This document shows positions 51,678 through 62,900 of a DNA stretch of 64,000 nt, in pieces (the first letter of the stretch is position 1; the number at the start of each line of letters is the position of its first letter). Under the pieces are notes generated by a model. The model was not told the origin of the DNA and did not search any database. It saw nothing but the letters and a program-made list of their open reading frames with translations. Position numbers and translations under genes: made by a program. This DNA comes from Naumovozyma dairenensis CBS 421 (Eukaryota; Ascomycota; Saccharomycetes; Saccharomycetales; Saccharomycetaceae), in contig NC_016480.1 in NCBI RefSeq assembly GCF_000227115.2, forward strand, positions 1,240,001 to 1,304,000. The letters run 5' to 3'.

Positions 51678-52982
51678 TCATGATTGCTTACATTCTGGTG
51701 CTTGTTCAGACTTATTAGCTGTGTTAGCAAAATCATCTTCTTCATCTTCATCAGCATCTTCGTCGTCATCATCATCATCCTCGTCATCATCTTCTTCTTC
51801 TTCCTCTTCCTCTTCTTCTGCATATTCGAATTCTAACGCTGCGCCTGTAAACCAATCAATTGCTCTTGGAATCAATTTATCCTTAAGTTGTTCACCTATT
51901 AAATAATCCAATCCTAAACGGTCTTCTAAGTTATCCAATTCATCATCATCAGCATCGTATTCATCATTTCCATGATCGTGATCATGATTACATTCTTCAC
52001 CTTCAGCATGATCATGTTCTGGCATCTTTGGTGGGTCAAAGAAATTGAAAAATGATTCCGTTGGTGTAAGTTTTTCAATGGTACGAACTTGTTTAGTAAC
52101 TTTATTTCTTTGCTTTCTGGTTTCAACATTCACAGTAACATTGGATTCACTATCTTTCCAATTAATTTCTTGACCTTCTGCATGATCGTATATAAAATCA
52201 CCTGAATATCCTAATTCATTTTGATAATAATACGTCTTAACCAATTCTTTATCAGTGAAAAATGGGTTCTCTTTACTAAATTTGAAAATTAACTTGAAAC
52301 CTGGTTTACCTTCAGTCAAATATTCCATGCTGATATCAAGTAAATATTCTAACACAGCTGCATCACGTTCCGTAATCTTATCACTTACATTTGGTAAATT
52401 CTCCAATGCTGTCAACCAAAATGATGGTATACCTTTAATATTTTGATTTTCCTTCTTTTCTTCCCCTTCTTCTTCTTCTTCTTCATTTACAAAATCTTCA
52501 TTTTCTTCTAGGATCATTTCTTTACCTTTAGAAATTTCCTCTTTAGAAGGTTGTTCCACACCAGAGATAATATTAGAACGACGTTCAAACAAAGGTTTAT
52601 ATTTATTCAAATATTTATTTTCCAATTCAAACATTTCAATTTGGAAATCCTTTTCCATTTGAAACAAATCATTTTGTAATTTCTTCAAGGCAAACATTCT
52701 TTCCTTCACAACCATTGGTAAATTCTCTACATATCCAGAATCTTGACCTATCAAAGTACCCAATTTATCTTGAATAGATTGTAACAATAATGGTTCATTA
52801 GCTAATAGTGATTTCGCGGTAGCTTCAGCTTCTGCATCTTCATCAATAGTCTTTTGATGCTTGACAGGGTTACCGTTCTTCAAATAACTAGTACCAAGGA
52901 CACTAGCTGGCGTGTTATGTGGAGTTGGTGCATTATCAATTTTCATTGATGATTTTGGATTCGTTTTAATAGGAGCAGACAT
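51678..52982 (-). CDS. NAP1: Nucleosome assembly protein 1
   Basis: A 434-aa histone H2A-H2B chaperone (S. cerevisiae Nap1 is 417 aa) that shuttles between cytoplasm and nucleus. The start at the ATG before SAPIKTNPKSSM matches the family; the frame extends 14 codons upstream with no similarity. The NAP fold spans about 75-370 (LLLQSIQDKLGTLIGQDSGYV, KGIPSFWLTALENLP, ESFFNFFDPP). A long acidic tail follows, ending EQAPECKQS, where the last four residues are a CaaX-like box. An unusual His/Asp-rich insert (HDHAEGEECNHDHDHGND, about 320-339) is absent from S. cerevisiae Nap1. Confidence 0.96.
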   Translation of the reverse strand: MSAPIKTNPKSSMKIDNAPTPHNTPASVLGTSYLKNGNPVKHQKTIDEDAEAEATAKSLLANEPLLLQSIQDKLGTLIGQDSGYVENLPMVVKERMFALKKLQNDLFQMEKDFQIEMFELENKYLNKYKPLFERRSNIISGVEQPSKEEISKGKEMILEENEDFVNEEEEEEGEEKKENQNIKGIPSFWLTALENLPNVSDKITERDAAVLEYLLDISMEYLTEGKPGFKLIFKFSKENPFFTDKELVKTYYYQNELGYSGDFIYDHAEGQEINWKDSESNVTVNVETRKQRNKVTKQVRTIEKLTPTESFFNFFDPPKMPEHDHAEGEECNHDHDHGNDEYDADDDELDNLEDRLGLDYLIGEQLKDKLIPRAIDWFTGAALEFEYAEEEEEEEEEDDDEDDDDDDEDADEDEEDDFANTANKSEQAPECKQS

Positions 52983-54622
52983 CTTTCGGTTGTTTCTTTT
53001 CTTCTTTCCTATTATCCTTTGCAATTACTTCTTTGGATATTTTGGAATATATATCTTTTCGTAATGCCCTGTTTTCTAAAATTAATCGGCACGTACGTAA
53101 GTAAGTTCGTATTTACTTGATATTAGAATATACGTACTAAACAAAGTTATTTACGAGCCAACTCATCATCAATTTTTTGTTTTTTTCACTAATAGCGAGC
53201 TCGATATTTCAGCATTATAATATGACTAAGAAAGCACCGCATATAGGTACCGCGGTGGTGTGAAATTTTCACCGGTTTTGAGCTTTTTTAACTAAAAAGA
53301 AAAAAAAACTCCCTCAAAGGAAAAAATTCCGAACAGCAGACAGACTGAGCTGGGTGGATGGGTAGACGGACGGGTAACCCACGTGGAGGGGCAGAGGAGA
53401 AAAGCAAGAGAAAGCTTTTTCTTCTTTCGTGTGAAAAAAAATTTGAAAAGGAGAACGGCGCTCGCGGTGCCAGAGAGAGAGGGTAATAAAACTACCCGCT
53501 AGGCCAATTGAGGGTATTATTAACGACGTTACGTAACATCAATCGTCTTTTGATGGGGAAAAATATAATAGCCGCCCAATATTATTCTATATACGTACGT
53601 AAAAAAATCTGTATCCATTGTGGAAACTAGATTTGAATCAGTTTCTTGTTCCATTTGATAAAAACTGCTCATATAATAGAAAAGTTGGAGTATAGTAAGA
53701 TAAAAGCAACATCCAAGGAACACAATTCAAAGTGAAAGATACCAAGTAGAGGTAATTTTAGGTTAAGATCTCAACTTACAATCAAGATCTTTCCATATTA
53801 TCTATAGTTAAAAAGCATTTTGCTAAAAATTGTAAACAGATAACCAAACACTCTGTTAAGAGTAAATGGAAACGGAATCTTTGTCATACAGGGACAAAAA
53901 TATACTGGAAAGTTTTCAGACAATATGTTATCTCCTACAATTTTGGTTATTGAAGGTACTAAGAAATATACCGATGTGACTAAACAATTCAAGTTACATA
54001 CATTAAAGCTAACAAAAGTTTACAACGAGGCACAAATTATTTTCAGGATACTCTATTGGCTACTTCTATTTTTCATTGAAACTTCTTTACTTTTCGTTTT
54101 TGAACTAATTGATGATTCTATTCAATTCATGTTGGTTCTCTTCGTGGGTGCTTAACAGAGACTATTATCACGACTGTATCTCTCTATCTTTACGATCTGC
54201 ATTACTTTTCTTCCATTACCCCAAATTCTTTTTCAGTGAGGAACCCTTTTTTTTGTTTTGTTTTGTTTTGGCGCGCTGACTAGGCGCGGAGGTTGCGCCG
54301 CTTATTTTTCACAAAAGAATGATTATGGAATTCCAACTTGCCGAATTTAACTCCGTTTTTTTTTATTAATTATATCTTGGTTTTTTCATCAATCCCTTAA
54401 TTACACCTTCAATGTCAACTGGGTATAATCACTTAGCTAAATGTTAATTTGTTTTATCATTTCCCAATTTTGAATTGCATTCAAAAGAAAACTGCATCAG
54501 TGGTATAAACTTTTTGTTTGTGTACATGCTAAATCAGTCGTTTTCATCCTTAAAGCTAACCCCTACAGCAAGAACAACAGAAAGATCAAATTTTTACTAA
54601 GAAACCCGATGCATTTTAAACT
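52983..54622. other. NAP1-BRE4 divergent intergenic region (1.6 kb)
   Basis: The longest gene-free interval besides the transposon zone. CGGGTAA at 53371-53377 is an exact Reb1 core about 390 bp from the NAP1 ATG. A GC-rich block with repeated GGCGCG cores is at 54270-54301 (GGCGCGCTGACTAGGCGCGG), after a TTTTG repeat. Short open frames at 53529-53723, 53798-53992 and 53925-54155 show no recognisable similarity. This interval lies at one edge of a synteny change. Confidence 0.5.
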
Positions 54623-54626
54623 ATGA
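54609..54626 (+). promoter_or_regulatory. Short uORF overlapping the BRE4 start
   Basis: A five-codon frame beginning ATGCATTTT at 54609 and ending in a TGA that overlaps the BRE4 ATG (54623) as ATGA. It has the same geometry as the uORF before UIP5. A role in limiting translation is inferred. Confidence 0.4.
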
Positions 54627-57600
54627 CAACCAATAACAACAATAATAATACTAGCAAGTCAAGTACTAGTAAAAATACAGACAAGAGTGGTAGCACAAAT
54701 GATTCTGAAGGCACTCAAGAAAAACTCAAATATATGCTAGTTTACTTATATAACAGATTCCAATACTATTTCCCATGTGATCGAATATTAACACAAAGAA
54801 TTATTAAAGCAACGGTAAATACCACAATTGCATTCATATTTTGTCTGATTCCAAAAGTTAGAGCACAACTAGGTACGGAACCTGCCATGTTACCCCTTAT
54901 CTCTGTCATCGTACAACCTGGAAGAAGAGTAGGTGCTACTTTCAAGGCTGCCATTAATTGTACTACTGGATTAATTTTTGGTTTAGCTTATGCCATATTT
55001 GGGAGAGTCCTGGCACATCAATGTATGGGTGATTCATGGAATAAATTAACGGAAGTAGAACAATATTCAATGAATTTTACTAGATATAGATCTGCATTGG
55101 GTATTCTCGCCATGTTGGAAACATTTATGCTTTTCTTTCACGGTTGGATGAGGTCAGTAAACCATTTAAATTTTGCAATTGTATTCCCCCTTTTCTTGGT
55201 AGTTCATTTTGGATTCATGGCATCTTTAACTGAATCAGCTGGCGTAATTGCAAACACATTCAGTACTCCATTTTACCTTGGCATAGCCATGTCATTATTT
55301 TGGACTTTAACTTTATTCCCAGAGTTTGGTAGTAGTTATCTGGGTAATGCCGCAGTTGACACGTTCAATGAATTACACAGAGCAATAGATGATTCAGTTA
55401 GTTTTTTCATTTCTTTGGAAAATTCAATCTATACAAAACCTCCAACAACATTGTCAAAATTACTGAAGGCGAAGACTACCATTGAGAAAAAGGTTAACGA
55501 TTGTGGATTAGTTTTAAAAGAATGTATTTATGAAATCTCATATTCCTACGTACCACCAACCGAATTAAAGCCAATATTAGAAAATTTTCAAAAATTAACT
55601 ATTCATATCAATGGTTTAGTTAATGCAGGACAATTAGAATTTATTCTCTTAGGGAAACATCAAAATGATATGGGGAATGCAGATACAATCCATAAGGAAA
55701 TCACATTTGCCAACGCTCAAAAATTATCTGAAATATTAGAAAATTTAAAAATACCGATATATGAATTACATAGATCGATGAGTCAAAACCTTTATATAAT
55801 GAAATTGCTAATTGCGTATGATTATGATGTGGACTTTAAGAAAGTTAATAAATCAACTGCTTTTCCAGATTTCGTTCAGTATGAAAGAAAAGAGGACTTC
55901 CCTAAAAACATCAACTTGCAAGAAAATTATGATTCACTAAAAGACGCAATGAAATTGTTTGACTTAAGTTTCAAAGAGTATATGAAGAAATTTGATACAC
56001 TAGCTCCAAATGATGAAATTTTCTTACTTTCATCTTTTCTAATGAATTTCAAACAAACAGTAAATTCTTTATTATCCATGATGGAATCAGTAAATGAAAT
56101 TCATCAATTTAGATTGGAAAAAGAAAATAAAGGTTGGCTTAGAGGCAAGACAATATGGTTCACATTCTTGACGAATTTTAGCTCCATAAAGCAATGGCTT
56201 TTCGGATCACTTAATGGTATAACAGAAAATGAAGGTTTAAATGCTAACCTTTACACAAATGATAATGAAATGGTAGCCCGGAGACCAAGTAATGAAGAAG
56301 AAGAAGTACTAGAATCTCAGAAACAAAATATTAATCAAACTAGACGTTCTACAGTAGGATTACCTATAGTGAATCCAAACAGACGAATACCGACAAAAGC
56401 TAACAATAATACTACTACGAATATTAATAGTAATAAAAATAATGATGAAGATACATTCTTAAGAAAGAATTATACAATAATCGACCTGTTCATGTGGATC
56501 GATCATTCTTGCCACAGATATAAAGCTCACTTTAGATTTGGTTTCCAAGTCGCAATTGCATTAATGATGGCTTCCTTCCCCATGTTTATTCCTAAAACTC
56601 GTCACTGGTATATAGATTATCGTGGGCCATGGATAGGTTTCGTTTGCATATTATGTGTGGAAACATCAGTAGGGGAAACGTTTTGGGTCTTCTTCTTACG
56701 TGCTGTTGGTTGTATACTTGGTGCTGCATGGGGTTACCTTTCATATGTGGCTGGAATCCATCAAACTAATCCATATTTAGAAACTGTAATCACCGTATTT
56801 GGTGCTGTCCCAGGGTTTTACTTTCTCATCGGATCCCCCTATTTGAAGGCTGCCATCATCTATATTATTAGTATCTACATTGTTATGATTGCATCCATTA
56901 TACCGTCTTCTGTTCCAGGCGGCATTTTAGTAAATTTTGCTAAAAGGTGTCTTGCAGTTGGTTACGGTGGTGGTATTGCCCTGATTGTCCAAGTATTTTT
57001 CTTTCCAGTTAAAGCTCGTGATGAATTAAATGCAGAGATCGCCTTTACTTGTAAATGCATTGCTGAAATGGAGTTATTATACGCATCTGGATTAGAAGGC
57101 GAACCATTGACTACATGCATGACTGATGAAAAATTAAAACAATCATCCAAAGTTTCCTCAAGTGCCAAGGCAGCATTGAATAGGGCTACAGTGTATAATG
57201 GGATGACAAGACAAGAACCAAGATTGAAAGGAGAATTTACAGAATTGGAAAATATATTCACGCAAGTAATATTTTTACAGAAGCAAATAATTGAAAGAAT
57301 GGATAACGTAGCTGTTTTAAGAAATCTTTATGGAAGTGCTATAATTGAAGAACTAAATGATATCGTTTATCCATACAGAAGACATTTTGTGGCTAGTATG
57401 GTTTGCCTAATGAGGGCTATCCAGGAAGCCTTCGTCAACAAAACACCATTACCTCAATTTCTTCCAAGTGCCAAAATAACTCATAGAAGGATGATTAATA
57501 AAGTACGAATGGTCATTAAAAATCGTTATCGTACAGAACTCTTAGCGTTAAATAACGAAAAATCAAAAAGGAAAGATGAATCTAAAGAGGATAGTGATTA

Positions 57601-58330
57601 TAGTGATTCAGATGATATTTCACCAATGAATTCGGTCGAAGGTTTAACATTAAGAACTAAAGGTTACAACGAAGCCATAAAGATGACTACACAAGAGCAT
57701 CTTCTAGAGGAGAAATTTTTAAGTTGGAATGCTTCTAGTTCTGCTACAGAAGAAATTGTTGAATATATGGAGGAATTACTAAGATTAACAAAGCTCTTGG
57801 TTGGTGTGAATGAATTCAAATATGGATTCCTTTCACGTCCGTTATATGAAGACTGGGCAGCAGAAGCAGTCACTGGATTTGATGCTTTTATTAATGTGAC
57901 GTCTAGTAATAAAAAAAGTAGTTTATCTCCAAGTCCATTTGGAGATGTAACATCTACAATCTCCGAAGAAGAGGATGGAAGTTTGACATCATCTGCTAGC
58001 TCAAATAGGTCTGAAGGGGTCATTCCATACCAACCTCATTTGAATAATACCACAAGAATCAATTTGGCAAGAATCGCATCCAATAAGGTTGGTGATAAAC
58101 AGAAGTCACTTCCGAAAGATTTTAGAGACAGATCTTTTTCCATTGGATCCATAATGACAACAGGAGGTAGCGAGGTATTGAGCGGACTTTCCAGGAAGAA
58201 AACCTTGGGAGAGGCAAATCCAAGTTACTATAATGATGAAGATGAAAGTTCTGATGAAGAAGATTTACCATTAGCTTTAAAGATGATATTTAGTCGGAAA
58301 TCAAAGGCATATCAAAATGATAATCGTTAA
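54623..58330 (+). CDS. BRE4: Large multispanning membrane protein, Bre4 (brefeldin A sensitivity) family
   Basis: A 1235-aa protein similar to S. cerevisiae Bre4/YDL231C (1125 aa). Fungal members carry an N-terminal six-TM domain of the aromatic-acid-exporter type and a DUF2421-type region. It has an Asn/Ser/Thr-rich N tail, a first membrane block at about 62-265 (KATVNTTIAFIFCLIPKVRAQLG, LLPLISVIVQPGRRVG), and a cytosolic region to about 635. A second membrane block at about 636-796 (FRFGFQVAIALMMASFPMFIP, YRGPWIGFVCILCVETSVG) precedes an acidic tail. Transport function is unproven; mutants in S. cerevisiae are brefeldin A sensitive. It is convergent with UFD1 (140 bp) and out of the chromosome XI synteny. 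Confidence 0.88.
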   Translation: MTTNNNNNNTSKSSTSKNTDKSGSTNDSEGTQEKLKYMLVYLYNRFQYYFPCDRILTQRIIKATVNTTIAFIFCLIPKVRAQLGTEPAMLPLISVIVQPGRRVGATFKAAINCTTGLIFGLAYAIFGRVLAHQCMGDSWNKLTEVEQYSMNFTRYRSALGILAMLETFMLFFHGWMRSVNHLNFAIVFPLFLVVHFGFMASLTESAGVIANTFSTPFYLGIAMSLFWTLTLFPEFGSSYLGNAAVDTFNELHRAIDDSVSFFISLENSIYTKPPTTLSKLLKAKTTIEKKVNDCGLVLKECIYEISYSYVPPTELKPILENFQKLTIHINGLVNAGQLEFILLGKHQNDMGNADTIHKEITFANAQKLSEILENLKIPIYELHRSMSQNLYIMKLLIAYDYDVDFKKVNKSTAFPDFVQYERKEDFPKNINLQENYDSLKDAMKLFDLSFKEYMKKFDTLAPNDEIFLLSSFLMNFKQTVNSLLSMMESVNEIHQFRLEKENKGWLRGKTIWFTFLTNFSSIKQWLFGSLNGITENEGLNANLYTNDNEMVARRPSNEEEEVLESQKQNINQTRRSTVGLPIVNPNRRIPTKANNNTTTNINSNKNNDEDTFLRKNYTIIDLFMWIDHSCHRYKAHFRFGFQVAIALMMASFPMFIPKTRHWYIDYRGPWIGFVCILCVETSVGETFWVFFLRAVGCILGAAWGYLSYVAGIHQTNPYLETVITVFGAVPGFYFLIGSPYLKAAIIYIISIYIVMIASIIPSSVPGGILVNFAKRCLAVGYGGGIALIVQVFFFPVKARDELNAEIAFTCKCIAEMELLYASGLEGEPLTTCMTDEKLKQSSKVSSSAKAALNRATVYNGMTRQEPRLKGEFTELENIFTQVIFLQKQIIERMDNVAVLRNLYGSAIIEELNDIVYPYRRHFVASMVCLMRAIQEAFVNKTPLPQFLPSAKITHRRMINKVRMVIKNRYRTELLALNNEKSKRKDESKEDSDYSDSDDISPMNSVEGLTLRTKGYNEAIKMTTQEHLLEEKFLSWNASSSATEEIVEYMEELLRLTKLLVGVNEFKYGFLSRPLYEDWAAEAVTGFDAFINVTSSNKKSSLSPSPFGDVTSTISEEEDGSLTSSASSNRSEGVIPYQPHLNNTTRINLARIASNKVGDKQKSLPKDFRDRSFSIGSIMTTGGSEVLSGLSRKKTLGEANPSYYNDEDESSDEEDLPLALKMIFSRKSKAYQNDNR

Positions 58331-58470
58331 TAAAATTATATATATAAATACGTCATATTCTTACTTACAACATGATTTTATAATATTCTCCGTAATTAAT
58401 GCATTAAGATAAATTCATTAAGGTATTCTATACTTTGTTTGACACACATTCCGCGTAATACTCATAGTTA

Positions 58471-59556
58471 TCAGTCAATTTCAATCACTTCAGGGCTTCT
58501 TGGAGACTTTGATTTTGTAGTTGCATGATCCTTGTTCGTTTTCCTCTTTACTGTCTTCCTTAATGACTTACCTTCACCTTTAAAGGTCGCCTTTTCTATA
58601 GATTCTCCCTCTTTATCATCCTTCCTGGGAAGAACAATTGGGAACCCAAAGAATAACTGGCCATCAGGAAGATCTAATCTTACTGGCTCACTTTCCAGTG
58701 ATATTTTTAAGTTTTCAACATCAATACCATTCTTATCAGTATCTTCCTTTATAGGTTTACCAGATATATTCTGTCCCGTTCCAATAAAATTCGTCTTCTG
58801 TTTATTCGCATCATCTAATATATTAACATAATTAATTCTCGTAGACATGGAACCTTGGCCCACTGTTGATGGATCGAACTTACGGTTCTCTTTTTGTTTC
58901 TTTCGTTCTTCTTCCTCCTTTTGTTGCAAAGCTTTATAATCAGGTTCAACATATCCCACTGGAGGTGCGAAATCAGTTACAAGATCCGTCTCAATGACAC
59001 AGATACTTCTTGAACTAGATTCTGGTTTAACTTCCAATACTTTTATCCCATAAATCTTATTGTTATAACTAATTTCAATGATATCATCCACTGTTAAAGT
59101 AGAGAAATTTCTCAATACGTTTTCTAACACAGCTTTTGGATCCGAAATATCCAAGAAATCAGTAGATTGTGGTTCAATTTTAACGAATTGACCTAAAGGC
59201 ACATCAGTTGAATCAATTTTCAATAATGAACCTGGTTGCACATTCAAAGTTTGCATCATCCATTGCGGTAAATATACTCTACCTTCTTCCGCAGTAAATT
59301 CCAAAACACCACCATGTGTCATTTTACCGCTTTCACTGGCTGTTAATTGAAAAAGCATCGGATATCTAATATTTAACATTGATAATTTGTTCAATGCACT
59401 AGGTGGTAGGAAAATCTTACCACCGTAGTTAGCGTCATCTTTCCTTATTCTGTCGTTCATCATAACTATTGGGTAGCATCTGAAATATTCTTCAAAAGTT
59501 TGGGGGAGGTTTACGAATCCTCCTGGGCCGCCAAATGATGAAAATCCTGAGAACAT
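58471..59556 (-). CDS. UFD1: Cdc48 cofactor for ubiquitinated substrates
   Basis: A 361-aa protein, exactly the length of S. cerevisiae Ufd1. With Npl4 it guides polyubiquitinated substrates to the AAA ATPase Cdc48 in ER-associated degradation and chromatin extraction. The N-terminal double-psi barrel (about 20-200) is well conserved: FEEYFRCYPIVMMND, GKIFLPPSALNKLSMLNIRYPMLFQL and THGGVLEFTAEEGRVYLPQWMM. A C-terminal region (LDLPDGQLFFGFPIVLP) resembles the Cdc48-binding SHP-type segment. It is divergent with TFC4, as in S. cerevisiae (YGR047C/YGR048W). Confidence 0.96.
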   Translation of the reverse strand: MFSGFSSFGGPGGFVNLPQTFEEYFRCYPIVMMNDRIRKDDANYGGKIFLPPSALNKLSMLNIRYPMLFQLTASESGKMTHGGVLEFTAEEGRVYLPQWMMQTLNVQPGSLLKIDSTDVPLGQFVKIEPQSTDFLDISDPKAVLENVLRNFSTLTVDDIIEISYNNKIYGIKVLEVKPESSSRSICVIETDLVTDFAPPVGYVEPDYKALQQKEEEERKKQKENRKFDPSTVGQGSMSTRINYVNILDDANKQKTNFIGTGQNISGKPIKEDTDKNGIDVENLKISLESEPVRLDLPDGQLFFGFPIVLPRKDDKEGESIEKATFKGEGKSLRKTVKRKTNKDHATTKSKSPRSPEVIEID

Positions 59557-59910
59557 TTCTTATTTTTGCTTACTATGGTAGTGCTTAGCTGTCTTGTGAG
59601 TAAACTGTTTGGTCACGTCTTTAACTCCTTTCCCACTCCCACCTTTATCTTAAACTAGACCATACATATACAGTTGACCTTATTATATTCTTTTGCTCAT
59701 TTCTCCCATCAAGCGCTCGGAGGCTTCAAGTTCCGAAATTTAATAAGGAAGGATACCTGGAATATGAAATAAGATCAATCGAGAAACATGGAACCTTCAA
59801 ATGAATGGTTGGATAGAGAACCCTTTAAATAAAAAACTAGGTTCTGTAACAAGATCCATTTTAATAAGGGTCCAAAGTTAACAATTTTGAGCCATTATAT
59901 ACCGGGAGCC
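59557..59910. other. UFD1-TFC4 divergent promoter
   Basis: 354 bp between two divergent starts. No clear proteasome-type (PACE) or other known motif is visible. Confidence 0.5.
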
Positions 59911-62900
59911 ATGATTGCCACTAGTCAGAATGCCGAGAACGAGAGTAATATTGACATTCGCCTAACTGATGACCATGAACATGAAGAAGAATCCTTATAC
60001 GGTGATGTCGATGATCTTCGATTATTAATTAATGATAGCGATAATGATATGAATGATAATGGAGACGGGTTATTAACTGATGAAGAATCAATGGGGAACG
60101 AATCTTTACTAGCTGAATTTTCTGATAATGAAGAGATTTCTGAAGATGATGAACAAAATTTCATGGATGCCATTAGAGAGGCAAATAATTTCAAAGTTAA
60201 AAACAAGAATAAGAATGGTAAAAAATCGAAACGAAAAGGGGGTCTTGCTAAGATGTTGAAGGAGAGAGTTCTTGACCCAGAAGTTGCTCAACTTCTATCA
60301 GAAGCTAATGAAGCATTTGTTCGTAGTGATTTACAAGTGGCTGAACGACTTTATAATGAAGTTATTAAGAAAGATGCAAGAAACTTTGCTGCTTATGAAA
60401 CCTTGGGTGAAATTTATCAACTGCAAGGCCGTCTTAATGATTGCTGTAACTCATGGTTTTTAGCCGCCCATATTAACTCCACTGATTGGGAATTTTGGAA
60501 AGTGGTTGCCATATTATCTGCAGATTTAGACCACATAAGACAAGCTATTTATTGTTTTTCTAGAGTATGTGCATTAAATCATGAGGAATGGGAAAGTCTT
60601 TACCGTAGATCTTTACTTTACAAGAAAATTGGACAAATTGGTAGAGCGCTGGAAGGTTTCCAGAAATTATATAGTCATAACCCATTCAATAGTAATATTC
60701 TTCGTGAATTGGCCGTATTATATGTGGATTATGATAGAATTGAAGATGCGATTGATTTGTATATAAAAATATTCGAGGCAAACGTTGCAAGAAGAGAGGC
60801 CATAGTAGAAGCTTCAGAAAATGCAATTGAATCCTCTGATGAAGAGGGTGAAGATGAGAAAGTAGATGACAATAGTGACGAAGAGGAGGAAGAAGAAGAT
60901 GGAGACGAAGATATGGCGTTTTTGAAAGATAATGAAGACATGCAATTATATCCTGGTGTTAATTGGAAAAAGCTTAATTCGAAACATAAATGTTTACCGT
61001 TTGACTGGTCATCGTTAAATATCATGACAGAGTTATATTTAAAATTGCCAATAGGTGGATCATCAGGGATTAATACTATCAAGAAATGCGCAAGATGGAT
61101 TGAACGTCGTGAGAATCAAATCTTTTGGGACGATGTTACTGACGATTCTGAATTTGATGATAGAAGATTTAAAAATGGCCGATTCGATGCCCTACCTCAG
61201 ATGGAGAAGGACAAAAAATATTTTCTTCCGATTGATATTAGAGTTAGACTTGGTCTCTTAAGATTGGAAAATGAGCACTATCTAGAAGCTATGACACATT
61301 TTCAATATCTGTATGATGAGGATTTTGAAGAGATTGCTGATTTATATTTTGAAGTCGCATTGGCGTTAACTAAAATGGAAAAATATCAAGAAGCTATTGA
61401 TTTTTTCTTACCGCTATTAAATGTGGAAGATTATCAATCAATCGAACTTTATGAACCTTTAGGAAGGTGTTATAAGGAAACAGAACAGTATGCATTAGCA
61501 AAGGATTATTATGAAACAGTTGTTGAAATGGATGGAACAAATGTTGAGAATATATTAATGTTAGCTGAAATCACGTACCAATTAGGAAACACAGATATGT
61601 TTAAGGAATTATTGGCCCGAGCCAAAGATCTAAGGAAAGAACAAGAAGATGAATATATTGGTTCAATGAATAAACCTATTGAAGAAGTATCTGATGATGG
61701 GACGACAAGCAAACCTTTGTTAGAAGATAGTCTATACAGAAAGGCAAGTTATAAGAAGAAGAAGACGCCGCAAGATGCAGAGAGGGAAAGAATCGATAGA
61801 GAAAGGAAAATTGTTTCTAAAGTTTTAAAAAAGTATAAGAGATTGGATGCGTTGAATCTTGGACTAGAACAAGAAGATCCAAGTGCAATTACTGCATGGA
61901 TTGACACGGTGTTTGATTTAGTTGATGTCTTTTCCAGTGTGAAGAACTTCTTCATGAAGAGTCGTTCCAAAAAATTTGTTGGTATCATACGAAGAACTAA
62001 AAATTTAAATACTGTCGTCGACTATAAGATCGAAAGATTATCAAAATTATCTGAAGGTGACGTTTTATCAGATGAGTTCCCATTATTGGATGAAAGAGTT
62101 ATCTTGACCTCCACTACAGAGTTAAGGGGGTTAACTTACGATCAGTGGTTTGAATTGTTTATGAAATTAGCATTGACCATCGCGAGGTATCAAAGTATTG
62201 AAGATGCGATAAGTGTAATTGAAACAGCGCAGGATGTGAATGTTTTCAACCAAGATCCAGAAAGAGTGAAGATGATGAAGTTTATCAAACTAGCTATAAT
62301 TTTACAAGATAAAAATCAAGATGAAGAAACTATCACTGAACATTTAAGAGGTCTATTGAATCAATTCCAATTTAATAGGAAGGTGTTCCAAATATTCTGC
62401 TATTGTTTATGTAAGGGAAGAACTTCGCTAAACATCGTTAGTTCTACCGTCCAACAGAAATTCTTTTTAAGACAATTAAAAGCATTTGATAGTTTAAGAT
62501 ACGATACACATGTGAACGGACAAGCATCTATTACCAATACTGCCGTAACGAATCCTGAAAAGAAAAGTTCACTGTACTTGTATTATATTTATGCAGTGTT
62601 GTTATATTCCAGTAGAGGGTTTGTTTCATCATTACAATATCTAAGCTGGTTAGAAGATGAAATACCTGATGATCCAATGGTTAACTTATTGATGGGTTTA
62701 TCTCATTTACATCGTTCTATGCAAAGATTAACAGCTCACAGGCATTTTCAAATATTACATGGGCTAAGATATTTATTCAGATATCATGATATAAGGTCGA
62801 CGAAATATACAGAATTGGAGAAACAGGAAGCTGATTATAATATTGGGCGAGCCTTTCACTTAATTGGGTTAGTTTCCATTGCTATTACCTACTACGACAA

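Noticed and set aside
51637..51906. Poly-Ser open frame opposite NAP1
   Set aside because: It is the antisense reading of the acidic GAA/GAT repeats in the NAP1 tail.
53529..54155. Three short frames between NAP1 and BRE4
   Set aside because: No similarity to known yeast proteins and overlapping promoter-like AT-rich sequence; OST4, the small neighbour of BRE4 in S. cerevisiae, was looked for and not found.
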